This document shows, one piece after another, positions 1 through 11,388 of a stretch of 64,000 nt of DNA. Under the pieces are notes generated by a model, which had not been told where the DNA came from, ran no database searches, and saw only the letters and a list, made by a program, of their open reading frames with translations. Every line of letters begins with the position of its first letter. Within the stretch, counting starts at the first letter, position 1. The stretch spans positions 1,054,001-1,118,000 of the forward strand of contig ML769383.1 of NCBI GenBank assembly GCA_009733575.1, in the 5' to 3' direction. This DNA comes from Gymnopus androsaceus JB14. Lineage: Eukaryota; Basidiomycota; Agaricomycetes; Agaricales; Omphalotaceae. A program made the translations under genes and the position numbers.

Positions 1-43
1 AATAGCAATGTATCGATAGGGCAAAACTCGTACACCTTCTAGG

Positions 44-451
44 ATGTCCGATGACCCGCTTCCTGGAAAACCGGTTCGCACTCTAGGTAGCTATAGCAAA
101 GATTGTTGTAACCTCCTTCAACGGTATGAAGATGGAAATATTGACCTTCGGAAGGCTGTTGTTAGGTATGAATTATCACCTGCCTGCCTAATTGCACCTA
201 AAAGTACGGTGCGAAGGGCACTGGCACCGTTGCTCACCGATGGCGAAGGCAGCCTGCCTCTTCCGGAGGCTGGGCGGTTATTCCTTGGATGTTATGATCA
301 GATCGGCACGTATTTGAAGCTTGAAGCTTTGAAGGCCCTGAATCTTACAGGCAACTTACAGAACCGTTTGAGACTCCTGTTTTTAATGAAACCGAGTCAA
401 TATATGCCTGCATTTGACAAGAAAGGAAATACTAGTTGCACCGCATGCTAG
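44..451 (+). CDS. Hypothetical 135-residue ORF
   Basis: An uninterrupted ORF opens with ATG at 44 and stops at 451. I recognise no domain, signal peptide or membrane segment. The protein is of average composition with a Cys-rich end. It could be an exon of a gene that starts left of the window, or chance. No splice signals or upstream context inside the window help decide, so confidence is low. Confidence 0.2.
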   Translation: MSDDPLPGKPVRTLGSYSKDCCNLLQRYEDGNIDLRKAVVRYELSPACLIAPKSTVRRALAPLLTDGEGSLPLPEAGRLFLGCYDQIGTYLKLEALKALNLTGNLQNRLRLLFLMKPSQYMPAFDKKGNTSCTAC

Positions 452-930
452 CTAACACTATCGGAGACGATGAGAACTGCCTTGACACCTCCGAAGTAGC
501 ATTCGGATCTACGGACGGGATGTGCCCGAACTAGATAATCGGTATCTGAGGCGCATGATGGTTCAGATGGTTCAACTTGTATCTGATTGAAGACGGGAGA
601 TGGCAAATGTTTCTGTCGGGAATTCCAAAAAGTGCGAAACAAATCGATAAGACTCGAGAGAGGGAGAGTAAAGGGAGAAAGGGGCGAGTGAGAGAAAGCA
701 GCGGTCTGGCGAGTAGTACAATAAGCATAAGAACAAGGATTTTCTGGCTAAAAAAAGTACAACAGACAACATGAACAAAGAAATGATTGGATGTCACCAT
801 TGTTATACCAAGATGGAATAATATATATATCGTTGTTTCCATTTGTTTATGCCGGTGTTTATGCCGTCAAACTTCCCACACTCTATCCTGAACTTGTCCT
901 CATCGTCCCTCTTCGTCGTCTCCCCGCCAA
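452..930. other. Intergenic, upstream of the Cdc24-like gene
   Basis: I see no gene here. A purine-rich stretch (about 650-700) and pyrimidine-rich sequence just before 931 are typical of fungal promoters and 5' leaders. Confidence 0.4.
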
Positions 931-3900
931 ATGGCTTCCGCTGGCCGAAAAAAGTCGATCATTAGCACAAATGGCCTACCCATCGATTCTCCAGTGGCCA
1001 ACAACACTCTTCTCAATCAGGCTGCCATTACTTCCCTGTATCAGGAATGTTCTCGCCTTAGATCTCGTCTAATGCGAATTCGAGGCTTTGATTACTACTT
1101 CAAAATCGCCTCTTCTGAAGACTCTCGTCAGTCTACAGACCCAGTAACCCAACTTTGGGATTTGTTCTCTCTCGGAATTCCCCTATGCTACATCTTCGAT
1201 TTGCTTCCAGAGGAGGAGGGATTCAAAAAGCTCGACAATTCAGAGTTCAGCGAGAAATTTGAACAGAACCCAGATCGTGCTAAGAAGCACAGTATCCTCA
1301 TGTTTGCGATGCAGCTCACTTCAGAAGCTGTTACCAAATACATCCCCGACTGCGAGCCGTTTACAGTAACTGAGCTGTGGGTTCGCTCCTCAAACGACGG
1401 TCTTGTCAAGGTCCGTTCTCGCTTTCTTACTTGTTTTCTTATCACTTAGCTGCTTTTCAGGTCGTGAAAACGGTCAAGGCAATCGTCGACCATCTACCCC
1501 CTAGTGCTTTCGAGGAAGCACCACCTTCACCCCCATACCTCTCTTCCCATGACTCCTTTGATTCGCTCTCCGACCCTCATCTTTCTATTCCGGCAGCAGG
1601 CTCTCGTGAAGCCGCTCGTGGCAACAGAATCCGTGAATTGGTCGATACGGAGCGCAAGTATGTGCAGGATCTAGAGATAATGCAGGTGCGTATCTATTTG
1701 GGCGGCGTATAGCATTTCGGCTAATATCATCATTAGAAATACTCTACAGCTCTTTCACAGAATAGCATCATTGACCAGGACACTATACATCTTCTCTTCC
1801 CTGGACTCAATAAGCTTCTTAACTTTCAGCGAAAATTCCTTATCAAAGTTGAAAGCACTGCTGAACTTCCATGGACAGAGCAACGCTGGGGCCAGCTTTT
1901 CATCGAAAACGTAAGTCTTTGTACTTCCATGTTCTCTTTCGAGTCGTTCCTTTATGATTCTAATTGTCTTTGTTTTCATCATTCTTTCGGCCTCAATAGG
2001 AAGATGAATTCACCGTGTATGAACCCTACTGTGGAAATTACACCACGGCATCGGAACTTATGCTGACCCATGAACAAAGTCTTTCGGTGAGTCTTCGCTC
2101 TTGGACTTACCCAAAATGGTCGACTTGACGACCACAATAAACATTCGGCAATTCCCTATGTGTGACATTTTACTCATCATAATGTTCAACAGGCGCTCAA
2201 TCACCCAATCAATGTCAAAGGTGGTGAACTGCCAGCATTTCTCATCAAGCCTGTTCAGCGCATTTGTAAATATCCTCTACTACTTGAGGTGAGTATTATG
2301 TTGAGTCGAGACGGCAAGTGCTAGCTGCTGATTCATCTTCACCAGCCTATAATCAAAACCTGTTCCCCCGATGACTATCCTTATTACGAGGAGCTCAAAG
2401 AGGGTTTAGAAGCAGCGAAACGTGTTCTTGACAAGATCAATGAAGCCCAGCGGCAGGCCGAAAACGAACAGACGGTGAAAAATCTCCAAAGCCGGGTGGA
2501 TGACTGGAAGGGTCACCATCTGGAGAACTTTGGTCGTCTTCTCCTTGATGATATTTTCATCGTCACCAAGTCTGAGATCGACCGTGAATACCACGTTTTC
2601 CTCTTTGAAAAGATCATTCTTTGCTGCAAGGAGGCTCTTCCTCCGCCTGCGAATGGTCGGAAGGTTAACAAGAGCAATTCAATACTCAAGAAGCAATCAA
2701 CCCAATCCCCTCTTCAACTTCCTGGCGGCTTTAATCAGCCCCAGAAGAAGACCACTCCACTGCTTCTCAAGGGACGTATATTTCTCGGAAATGTCACTCA
2801 GGCTGTTCCAACGGCCAATAACCGCAATTCCACTGGTAAGCCCTATCATTTATTCCACAACGTTGTGACTGATTATGTGGTTTTAGCTTCTGGCGTTCCC
2901 ACACAGTATCCTCTAGCGGTATATTGGAAAGGTGACGATGACCTCGAATACTTTACCCTGCGCTGTCGCCGGGAAGACCAAATGAAGCAATGGGAGTCTA
3001 CAATCAATCGACTGATTCGAGATGCAGCACAGCGCAGAGCCTCTGACCGAGGCCTCTCACGGTTTGCTACGAATAGCACCAACCCTCGACTCAACCCTCC
3101 GCTCGGAGTACCTCCGTATCCATTACCATCAGCAAATTCTCGTAGTCGGGCTGGTAGTGTATATGACCGCGAGCAGGGTTCCTCTAATGGTGCTGCATAT
3201 GGATCAGGTCCGCAAGGATACCCGCCTCATGACGGGTTCGACGTTGAAGTCGACGAGGACGACTACGAGGATTATCCCCCTACTAGCGCACAGTATGCTC
3301 CTTCAGGTCGGGGAACACCCATGGGCAATCGTAGAGGCACTAATGCCAACGAACGTGATTCTTATGTGGATACACTTCCCTCTGGAGCAGCTCCCAGTGC
3401 ACTCCGACCTATAACACCACGCCTCAACTCCAACCTGAGTGGCATGAGCGCCCAGTCTGATGCTAGCTTTGGAAATGGGGTTGTCAATGGTCCACGATCA
3501 TCTCGGCCACCACTACGTAGTCAGTTTAGCTCGACGAAACTTAGGGCAGGCTACGAGTCGAGTGGTGATTACCGTTCCAACATTCCTCCGACTCCCGCAC
3601 CCGTGTACGGTAATCCACCTCCCATGAACCGCTCGCGAAGTGCAAGTCAGCCCTCCGCGTATGTACCCAAGGCTGCGGCTGCTCTGCCGCCGCCATTGCC
3701 AACTTCGCAGTGGAATTCCCGGACTACAACTAGCAGTAAACGGGGAAGTGGTTCTAGCCAGTCAACGGGTGACAGCTCAGACTATTCTCCAAACTCATCA
3801 TCACCCATCACACCCTATGGTTCGAGCGAATCCTCATTGGCCGGTGTTGGCGGTAGCCTGAGACCGTCACGGTCACAAATGTTCGAGAACTCTGTGAATG

Positions 3901-4181
3901 GTAATGGCTACACAACCTTGGGTCACCCTGTCAAGGTCAAGGTGCACTTCCATGAAGACATCTTTGTCATTCAGGTGCCGCGAACGACGGAGTTTGATGA
4001 CCTTGTTGAGAAGGTTGGTCGCAAGATACGTCTCTGTGGGCCACGTAGGGATGACGGCCCTCTCCGTGTCAAGTACAAGGATGAGGACGGCGATATGGTG
4101 TCCTTAGGGTCAACAGAGGATGTTCAGATGGCATTCGAACAATATCGACCAGGTGGGCAAGTAACATTGTTCGTTACTTGA
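931..4181 (+). CDS. CDC24: Cdc24-type Rho guanine nucleotide exchange factor
   Basis: This protein would activate Cdc42/Rho GTPases by GDP-GTP exchange at sites of polarised growth. Exons are 931-1410, 1461-1685, 1737-1910, 2000-2086, 2193-2288 and 2346-4181; every junction keeps phase. The product is about 965 residues, close to yeast Cdc24. In order it has a Cdc24 calponin-homology-like region (about 60-155), a DH domain (about 205-375) with the hallmark QRICKYPLLLE across the fifth exon, a PH domain (about 400-560), a long Ser/Pro-rich linker, and a C-terminal PB1 domain (last 85 residues) with the acidic DEDGDMVSLGS loop used for scaffold binding (Bem1 in yeast). A 51-base in-frame segment at 2836-2886 (GTAAGC to TTTTAG with a CTGAT branch site) is probably a sixth intron, removing 17 residues. 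The frame is intact throughout, unlike several neighbours. The window also carries a RhoGAP at 11.4-15.6 kb, but the two are not adjacent. Confidence 0.95.
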
Positions 4182-5289
4182 ATCATCTTTTCTCCCTTTC
4201 CTCCTCTCTTTCTGGTCTCTGTTCCCTTGGTTGCTATCTGATTATTCCTGCATATAATTATCCTATCACTCGCATCGCCACGCACTTATTCGTCGATTTC
4301 TTTGCACGCTCTCAAAATCTACCTTCCTTGTCCGCTCATCTCATTGCATCTATAAATATTCTGGACCTTGGTCGTCTATCTGCACATTCCTTATATTTTT
4401 CTCTCAATTGTATCATGTTCATGTCACCACTCTCCTTTCTTCTACATTCTTTACATGCGGCATTTCTGAACACACTCTGTCCCGGTTCGAAGAGGTTAAT
4501 ACTCTCACTTTGCCATGCCAGTTACATTTCTATTATCTAACTGTCGGTACTACGTTACATGTCATCGTTCTCTTTCTTTCTGTTTTCATATCTGCGGATG
4601 ATCTTGCTAGCCCTAGCCAGGCTTTTGGATCAAGGAATCTGTACTATTATATAGAGGCAATGCTAATTTCGCATCTCAAAAATGGTTCAACGCATAAGTC
4701 TTCTGTCTCTTTAATCAGAGATTATCTTCCCAAAATTTTGATGTGCTGTCTTATTTCTGGGGGTTAGCAGCTCGATGACACCTCAAGAGTACTGCAACGC
4801 AGTCTTGACAATTCTCAGCTGTCAGTCAGTGAAGAAGAGAACGGGGTGCTAGTAGAGTTAGATTGGAACGACTGTAGGGATAGATGAGAGGCAATTCCGA
4901 GATAAGAAAATGTTGGCTCACTTCGTCAGCGAAATCCCTGACGAACTGCAGAGAAATCGTTCAGACACAGTCGCACGACAAGGTACAAATTAATAGAAAG
5001 TGGGCAACTTACCGACTCTTCAGCGCTTTCCTCACCGGCGAAGGACTACAGAATAGGGATCGTTCATCCCTTCCTAAACCTCATTGCCTCCGTGCTCGAC
5101 GGTCGAGGCACCTTGTCAGAGACACAACGATGATGATTAGCGAAAAACCAAGTTACAGAAAAGCAGTCGATGTGTTTTTTTTCTCCTTTATTCCGTGCGT
5201 ACAGGTAAGTCGTCGCCGCCCCCGCTCCTCCATTCTATGTAGTATATGTATCATGAACTGTCTGTGTTTGTTTGTGTAGCTGCAGGCAT
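4182..5289. other. Gene-poor stretch after the Cdc24-like gene
   Basis: The first part is pyrimidine-rich and is probably the 3' untranslated region. Short ORFs (for example 4884-5279) show no recognisable protein and look accidental. A short sequence containing AAGCAGTCGATGT recurs near 5161 and 5323. Confidence 0.4.
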
Positions 5290-6476
5290 TGGTTTTGTGA
5301 ATCAGGAAGGATGTTAGGGGAAAAGCAGTCGATGTACCGTATACATCCAGCTGGTGCTCCAGCTCTTCTATAGAAGGTGCATATAGAAGCAACAGTACGG
5401 TACCTTCATCGTCTGTGTTGCTCACCTATAGTATAGCGGCCGGATAAGCAACAACAAATAAATATAAGAATAGTGAAGCACCTGCTGCAACCACCAGTTC
5501 TCATAATCCAGATCATCCTCTATGCATGAAACTGCGCCAGAAAAGAAATTTCACCTTAGAGAAAAGAAAGAGACGTGCCTTGGTCATTCTTGAGCTTCTT
5601 CATAAGACCTGGCGTCCGAGAGACGACGCTTCCGGTGAAAGCTGCTGGCATCCTACCCTCGGCTTCAGCAAAAAGTGCTTCAATCATTATCGATAGTCTC
5701 CGGCACTTACAGCAAGAAAACGATGAAGAGGAAGAGAGGCGCCGGGAAAATGTGGAAGATGCAGATGTTGAAGAAGACGAACAAATTAGAGAAGCTTGAG
5801 CTGGTTTCTATTGCGATTGAGCGAGTGTTGGACAGCAGTCTAGTACGATTAGCTAGACGAAGATGTCACCGTCAACTTGCGAATAGAACTCACGACGCAT
5901 CATAGACGGCCTGGAAACCGTCATCTACTAGTAGTCCAACAGCATAGTTATCAGGGGACGATCAATTGGATAGATAAAGCACCTTTCCTGTCAGGCTGAA
6001 AATAAACAATATCGATATCAGGAAGGACGCCAACCTTGAGCGTATGACTTCGGAATTCAGGAATCGAATCGATTGGAACTTCACACTTGTTCACCGGAAA
6101 AGAGTATCACGACTCTTCTCCAGCGCTTAATTACCAGATATAGGCGATCAGTCTCCCTTCAACCCAAAGTCGCTCTTTACTCACTGTCTCTTCAAATCTG
6201 ATGGCCAAATTATGTCGACCCAATCCATGCGATATATTCCTCGTCACCCCACTCCTGCACCGTTGTAAGATATAGCTGAAGACACTGATACGGCAGATAC
6301 TTACACACGATTGCTTTGAATAAAAAATGGAAACAGAAGGAGTGAAAAAATATCTTGAGGATGTCGATGCAGGAATAAAGATAGAAGAAGAGCAAGACCT
6401 TGTGGCAATAATAGTCCTGATCTGACGACGAATGACTGCGCTCACGTGTAGAACTATGGTACCGATAGTGATCCAT
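5290..6476 (-). CDS. Unrecognised, frame-broken gene
   Basis: Several minus-strand segments read like protein in changing frames. The first starts with ATG at 6476 and is Ser/Arg-rich. A segment at about 6240-6130 contains IRFEETVSKERLWVEG; one at about 6070-5890 contains PEFRSHTL and LLVDDGFQAVYDAS; one at about 5700-5580 contains MIEALFAEAEGRMPAAF; and one at about 5520-5330 contains EELEHQLDVYG. Plausible introns join some of them. Others need a one-base correction, such as the GGGG at 5954-5957. I cannot assign a family. It ends close to the convergent Cdc24-like gene and lies downstream of the GH63 gene. It may be a real gene with sequence errors or a decaying one; the borders are approximate. 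Confidence 0.35.
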
Positions 6477-6785
6477 CCTTTCTAGTTATCTGTCCACACT
6501 TACTGGTCTACGACAGGTCAAAACTCGTCTTCTCCGCGCCTTTGCAGTTATCGACAATATTCTAAGTCTTCCTTCACCTTGTATCGTTGTTGTCAGCTTC
6601 AGCTCAAAAAGGTTTAGTTTCTATCTAAGTATCTTCTCGTTTTCAAATTACAGTACGCATAAATTGGCCTGTACAGTACATATATGCGAGTCTAATAATT
6701 CTGTGGGGTTGATTTTTTGAAAACATTCCAAGAAAACATTCCGAACGGACCCAGCCGCGTATTAACATGCGAAAACACAAACACT

Positions 6786-9700
6786 CTATAATGCATCGGG
6801 CGAGATGTCGCCCAAGGTGTTACGTTCGAACGCGCTCATTGTGCTAAATGCTGATCGGGCGTCATCTCCGAATTCAGAATGAGATTCGATAGTTTCCTGA
6901 GTGGAGGTGTCAGCTGAGGTTGAAGAAAAAAGCAGAGTACAAGAAAACGTACATCGAAATAATGGTTAGCGGTACTGCGAGGAGCTGGGAAGCAGAGCAC
7001 ATGTCAGGAACATTGGGACTGCAAGTTCAAATGAACACTCACTTTTAGGTGTTTTGGGCAATCGGCAACTGACACCGCTTTGCAAGATGTGGTACGCGAC
7101 CAAACCAGACCTGAATAAAGTGAGGTGGCTGCTAGTTTGGTCACGAATGAATAACATACCATCCAGTTTGATGCGACGCTCCGAGGCCGCGACCGTTGTC
7201 GGCGTGGAAGAACTAAGCGATAGCAAGGTATCAGTAGAAAGCTATATTCCGTAAGCGTGTGGCTGACCTCATAAAACCACACATAATCACGGAAATGGGG
7301 ATCGTGATCCAATTTTGGGTTATCACCATTAGTAGCACGACGACCTTGCATGTCCCGACCGAAGATGTGGATGATACGGTGTTGAATTTCCTCGGCGACT
7401 CCAGCAAGGTTCATATAATCACCGCTTCCGGTGGGACATTCGACCTGAGGAGCACAAGAATAAGAAACAAGAACGACGTTGTATCTTGGGGTCAAAGCAC
7501 CTGAAGTTCATCTCCGTAATACTGGTAGAAACGCTGGAGACTTTCAATGAGCAAGAAGTTCGTTGCAAGCCCTGCGTAAAAGTTGATTAGATATTGCGTC
7601 GCCCAGACGTAAAGAAAACTTGCAAATCGGTCCTCTCCAGTTCGAGTTACCGCCAAACATGCCTGACTTTGAGTCTCCGGGCCAGTAATTGACTTCGTAT
7701 CGCTGACCGTGCACATCCATACCCCATGGTTCGTCCTTGTGTTTCTTCGACAAACTGCATACGATCAGATGACGACAGAAACAACATAGCACACACGTAC
7801 GATCGAATACCGTGTTCACTGAAGAACTCATCCTCGTCGAGCATCTTCTGTAGAATACGAACAAGGCGATCCTTGCTAGCCAAGGCCAACAATCGACGCT
7901 GGTCCTTTCCTCCGACTATAACACAAAGATATTAAGAAATGATACTCCCGGGAAAAGAACAACCCACCTTTCATATTAGCTATGTTCCTATCCGAAAGCT
8001 CCGGTCGGTTGTCGATAAACCATTCCATGCGCTTCTTGAATCCAGGGAGTCGTTTCAAAACAGAGGGCTCCAAGACAAGAGTCGCATAAAGGGGAATTAA
8101 GCCGACTAGACTGCGAACAGGCAATTGCATAGAGTTTCCAGGGCCGAATGTAATCGCATCGTAGTACATTCCGTCTTCTTCATTCCACAAGCTCGATTCA
8201 TTGTCGCCTTCTTTGTATGTCATGGCGTCCGAAATGAAAAGGAAGTGCTGAAAAATCGCGTTGACATGAGGCACTGAATACCTCTCGAGCAAGGTCGAAG
8301 ACATACCTCAAAAAACTTGGAAGCAATATCTTCATACACGTGGTTATGTTTAGCAAGCTCGAGAGCGATGTTCAGCCTAAAAAAGAAACATTCAGTTAAC
8401 GAAAGAAAAAAAGTCAACGGATAATTGACATTTGGAGACAGTAAAAAGCCATCCAAGCGGTACCATCTGCTTGACGTAGATTTCCTCCTGTTGGAAGAGG
8501 TTCCGAACGGTTGAACAGCCCGATGTTGTCCAAACCCAGGAAACCACCCTCGAAAACGTTGCTCCCATCGGCATCTTTGCGGTTTACCCACCTAAGAAGA
8601 AACACGGCGCGTGAATAAGGATGATTGAAAGAAGACAATCACGACTGACCAAGTGAAGTTGAGGAGCAGCTTTTGGAAAACTCTCTCCAAGAACTCAAGG
8701 TCTTCGCGACCATAGAGTTTGCGCTCAATCTTGAAAACTCGGAAGGTAGCCCTAAATGCCTATTAGGAACAGCCTAACTTGTAATCTGAAGTAGACGCAT
8801 ACCATGCATGTACAGGTGGGTTGACATCGCTAAAGTTCCATTCGTAAGCAGGCAGTTGGCCATCGGGCTTCATGTACCACTCCCTCGTCATAAGGTCTAG
8901 TTGTTTCTTGGCGTAGTCAGGGTCAACGACAGCGAGAGGAAGGCAGTGGAAAGCGGTATCCCATGCAGCGAAGAAAGGATACTCCCATCTAATATCAATA
9001 TTAGCTATGGTGAACAAACTTGAGCAAAACTGAGACTTACTTATCGGGCATAGAGAGAACGTCTGCGACGTGCATGTGGCGCCAATCCTAGCAGATAACA
9101 TGAATGAGCAATAGTCGATGCATAGGACAGAAATAACCATACTCGGTTTCTAATAAACTTGCGCTCTGGAGGAGGAGGGGGCTGACCAGGGTCACCCTCC
9201 AGCCACTCCTTCTGAATGAACTTGTAGTACTGTTTCGTCCACAGCATACCACCCAACGCCTGTCGCATAATTTGTTTGAAGTCGTCGCTAATGGGACCGA
9301 ACACGAGAGCGTTGTAGAATTCATCCGCTTCCTGGCGGCGAGCTTCAACAGCATCATCAAAGACACCTTCGTCCTCAAGACTAAGATCTTTCTTTGGTGA
9401 AAGAGGAGTGAGCTTTAGACGAACAACAGAGCAACCGCCCTGTCCAGGTACGTCCTTGAAGACGTAGTGAGCAGCGGATTTGGTGCCGGTTTTGTCCGGG
9501 TTCACAAAGCTGGGCCCAGAAGGGAACGGCGTGCAAGGGCCTTCTTCAAGCTCGTCGTCGTCGGCTTCAGAACCCACAGTGGAGTAGGTACGGGCTCGTG
9601 AGCGAATCTTGTGTGAAAAGAAGTCTTCATGACCGTCAGGCGGAGGAGGGCGGTGAGAGGGAATGATATGGTCATGGAAGGCGTCTTTGACGTAGGGCGT

Positions 9701-10790
9701 TTCATTCTGACCTCCATAAAGGCGACTAAAATTGGTGTTGTTTTCGGTGAAGAGCAATTCGGGTTCCACGGCTTCGATCTCGGGGTCAACATCAAAATTG
9801 CCATCAGGACCAACCGGAGGAGGAGAGGGAAGACAGTAAAGATGTGTTTTGGACAAGGAAGGGTGTTTGACGGTGATGTAGTTGATACCGCTACGGTTAT
9901 GGGCGGTCAAGGAAGGCATGGGAGGCTTTTCAAGAGGCCATGACCAAGTGTTCGGGAACCAAAGTTGGGGTATAATATGAAGAGTTGCAGGATCAGGCCC
10001 TCGATTGTATGCAGTGATACGAATGTAGACGTTATCGGGTTCATCTTCGTCCTTGGCATACTAGAAATGAGATATGATTAGCATCAGGAAACACGCGTCT
10101 ATATGCGCGCAAAACCCACCTCTACAAAGACATCCCAGTATCGATCTTCATCGAACGCGTCCGAATCAAGAATTTCGTACTCAGCAACGTCACGACTTCG
10201 GTTTTGATTCTCGCTCACGAGTTGTTCGTAAGGGTAGCGACGCTGCGGGTATTTGTAAAGAAATTTCATGTAGGAGTGGCTTGGAGTCGAGTCGAGGTAG
10301 TAGTAGAGTTCTTTCACGTCCTCACCGTGATTACCTTGGTGCCCAGTGACACCAAAGAGACGCTCTTTGAGAATAGGATCCTCGCCATTCCATAGAGAAA
10401 GAGCCAAGCAAAGGCGTTGATGATTGTCCGAAATGCCAGCGATACCGTCCTCGCCCCAGCGATAAGCACGAGATCTAGCATGCTCGTGAGGGAAATGACT
10501 CCAGGCATCTCCATTGGCAGAGTAGTCCTCGCGAACGGTAGCCTAAAGCGCATTTCATGATTGTTTGTTGAAACCAGTGATGATGAACTTACCCATTGAC
10601 GATCACTGACATATGGTCCCCAACGTTTCCAATGGCGTTCTCGCTTTCGATCTTGTTCCAAGCGATAACGTTCCACGCCCTTGTAATCTGCGCCAATCCT
10701 AGCACCCAGACGTTCGCGGTACGAACGAGTGTCCTGCTGGCGACGAGGATCGTCGTCATCGCCGTTAGGCGAAGGGTCAGAAGTCTTCAT
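6786..10790 (-). CDS. GH63-family glycoside hydrolase, bacterial/cytosolic type
   Basis: I trace 17 exons giving 1047 residues: 10790-10593, 10542-10120, 10060-9143, 9087-9041, 8988-8803, 8751-8650, 8591-8430, 8376-8307, 8247-7968, 7915-7801, 7754-7624, 7571-7501, 7444-7268, 7212-7160, 7110-7043, 6984-6953 and 6896-6786. All phases agree. The N-terminal part has [19 protein letters not shown] and [12 protein letters not shown]. The (alpha/alpha)6-barrel region carries [32 protein letters not shown] and [19 protein letters not shown], the signatures of the GH63 branch common in bacteria. GH63 enzymes hydrolyse alpha-glucosidic bonds; the true substrate here is unknown. There is no signal peptide or membrane anchor, so it is not the ER processing glucosidase I. 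The intron at 7623-7572 has GC-AG borders. The start at 10790 is the first ATG in the open frame; an upstream ATG at 10952 would extend the protein if one A of a six-A run (10929-10934) is extra. Confidence 0.9.
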
Positions 10791-11388
10791 AGATTTCGGA
10801 GGAGCAGTTGCAGGCAAGGTCGGCGTAGAAGACGCGGCAGGAATGTTGATGGTTAAACCTGCAGCTCGCTACGAGCAAGATTATCATCGTTCGGATTGAT
10901 ACCTCCTCTGAACAACTTATCCTGGACTTTTTTCACGGCGTCGGAAGACATTGTAAGATCCTGTCGCGAAAAAAATTAACTGGAGCCAGATGGTTGAAGA
11001 TAGAAGAAGCGAGGCAAGAGCAATGACGATTTATAAAGTCCGGGTCTGGGTACGTCATGACATCAGGTGATAAGCGCGTCGCGTAAAATTTGTTCTGGTA
11101 CAGAACGAGATCCATTGGGAAGGAATAAAAAAGAACAGATGCAGGTAGTATGTGGCAAGCTGGTGTAATCCAGACAGAAAGACATTGCCAGTACGTATAG
11201 AAAAGCGTTAATATATGCGTTAATGGATAGAAACGACGATACATGCAGCGTGTGGAGGGATGATCAAATGTACAGGTAGACTAAAGCAGATGCAGAGACG
11301 ACGAACCAACAAAAAAAGATCGAATATGTATGAGTTTGACAGGAGGGTATACTTAAAAGAGTCCGTATTGCTGCAACAAGTATATGTA
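10791..11388. other. Spacer between the GH63 and RhoGAP genes
   Basis: This holds the GH63 upstream region and the 3' side of the RhoGAP gene. A possible first GH63 exon sits at 10952-10903. I see no other feature. Confidence 0.4.

Noticed and set aside
4884..5279. Plus-strand 131-residue ORF after the Cdc24-like gene
   Set aside because: No recognisable content, Phe/Cys-rich end, and coding-like segments lie on the other strand in this area.
9041..9919. Several long ORFs in other frames across the GH63, RhoGAP and Cdc24-like genes
   Set aside because: They are shadows of GC-rich coding exons; only one frame in each case carries family motifs and phase-consistent introns.
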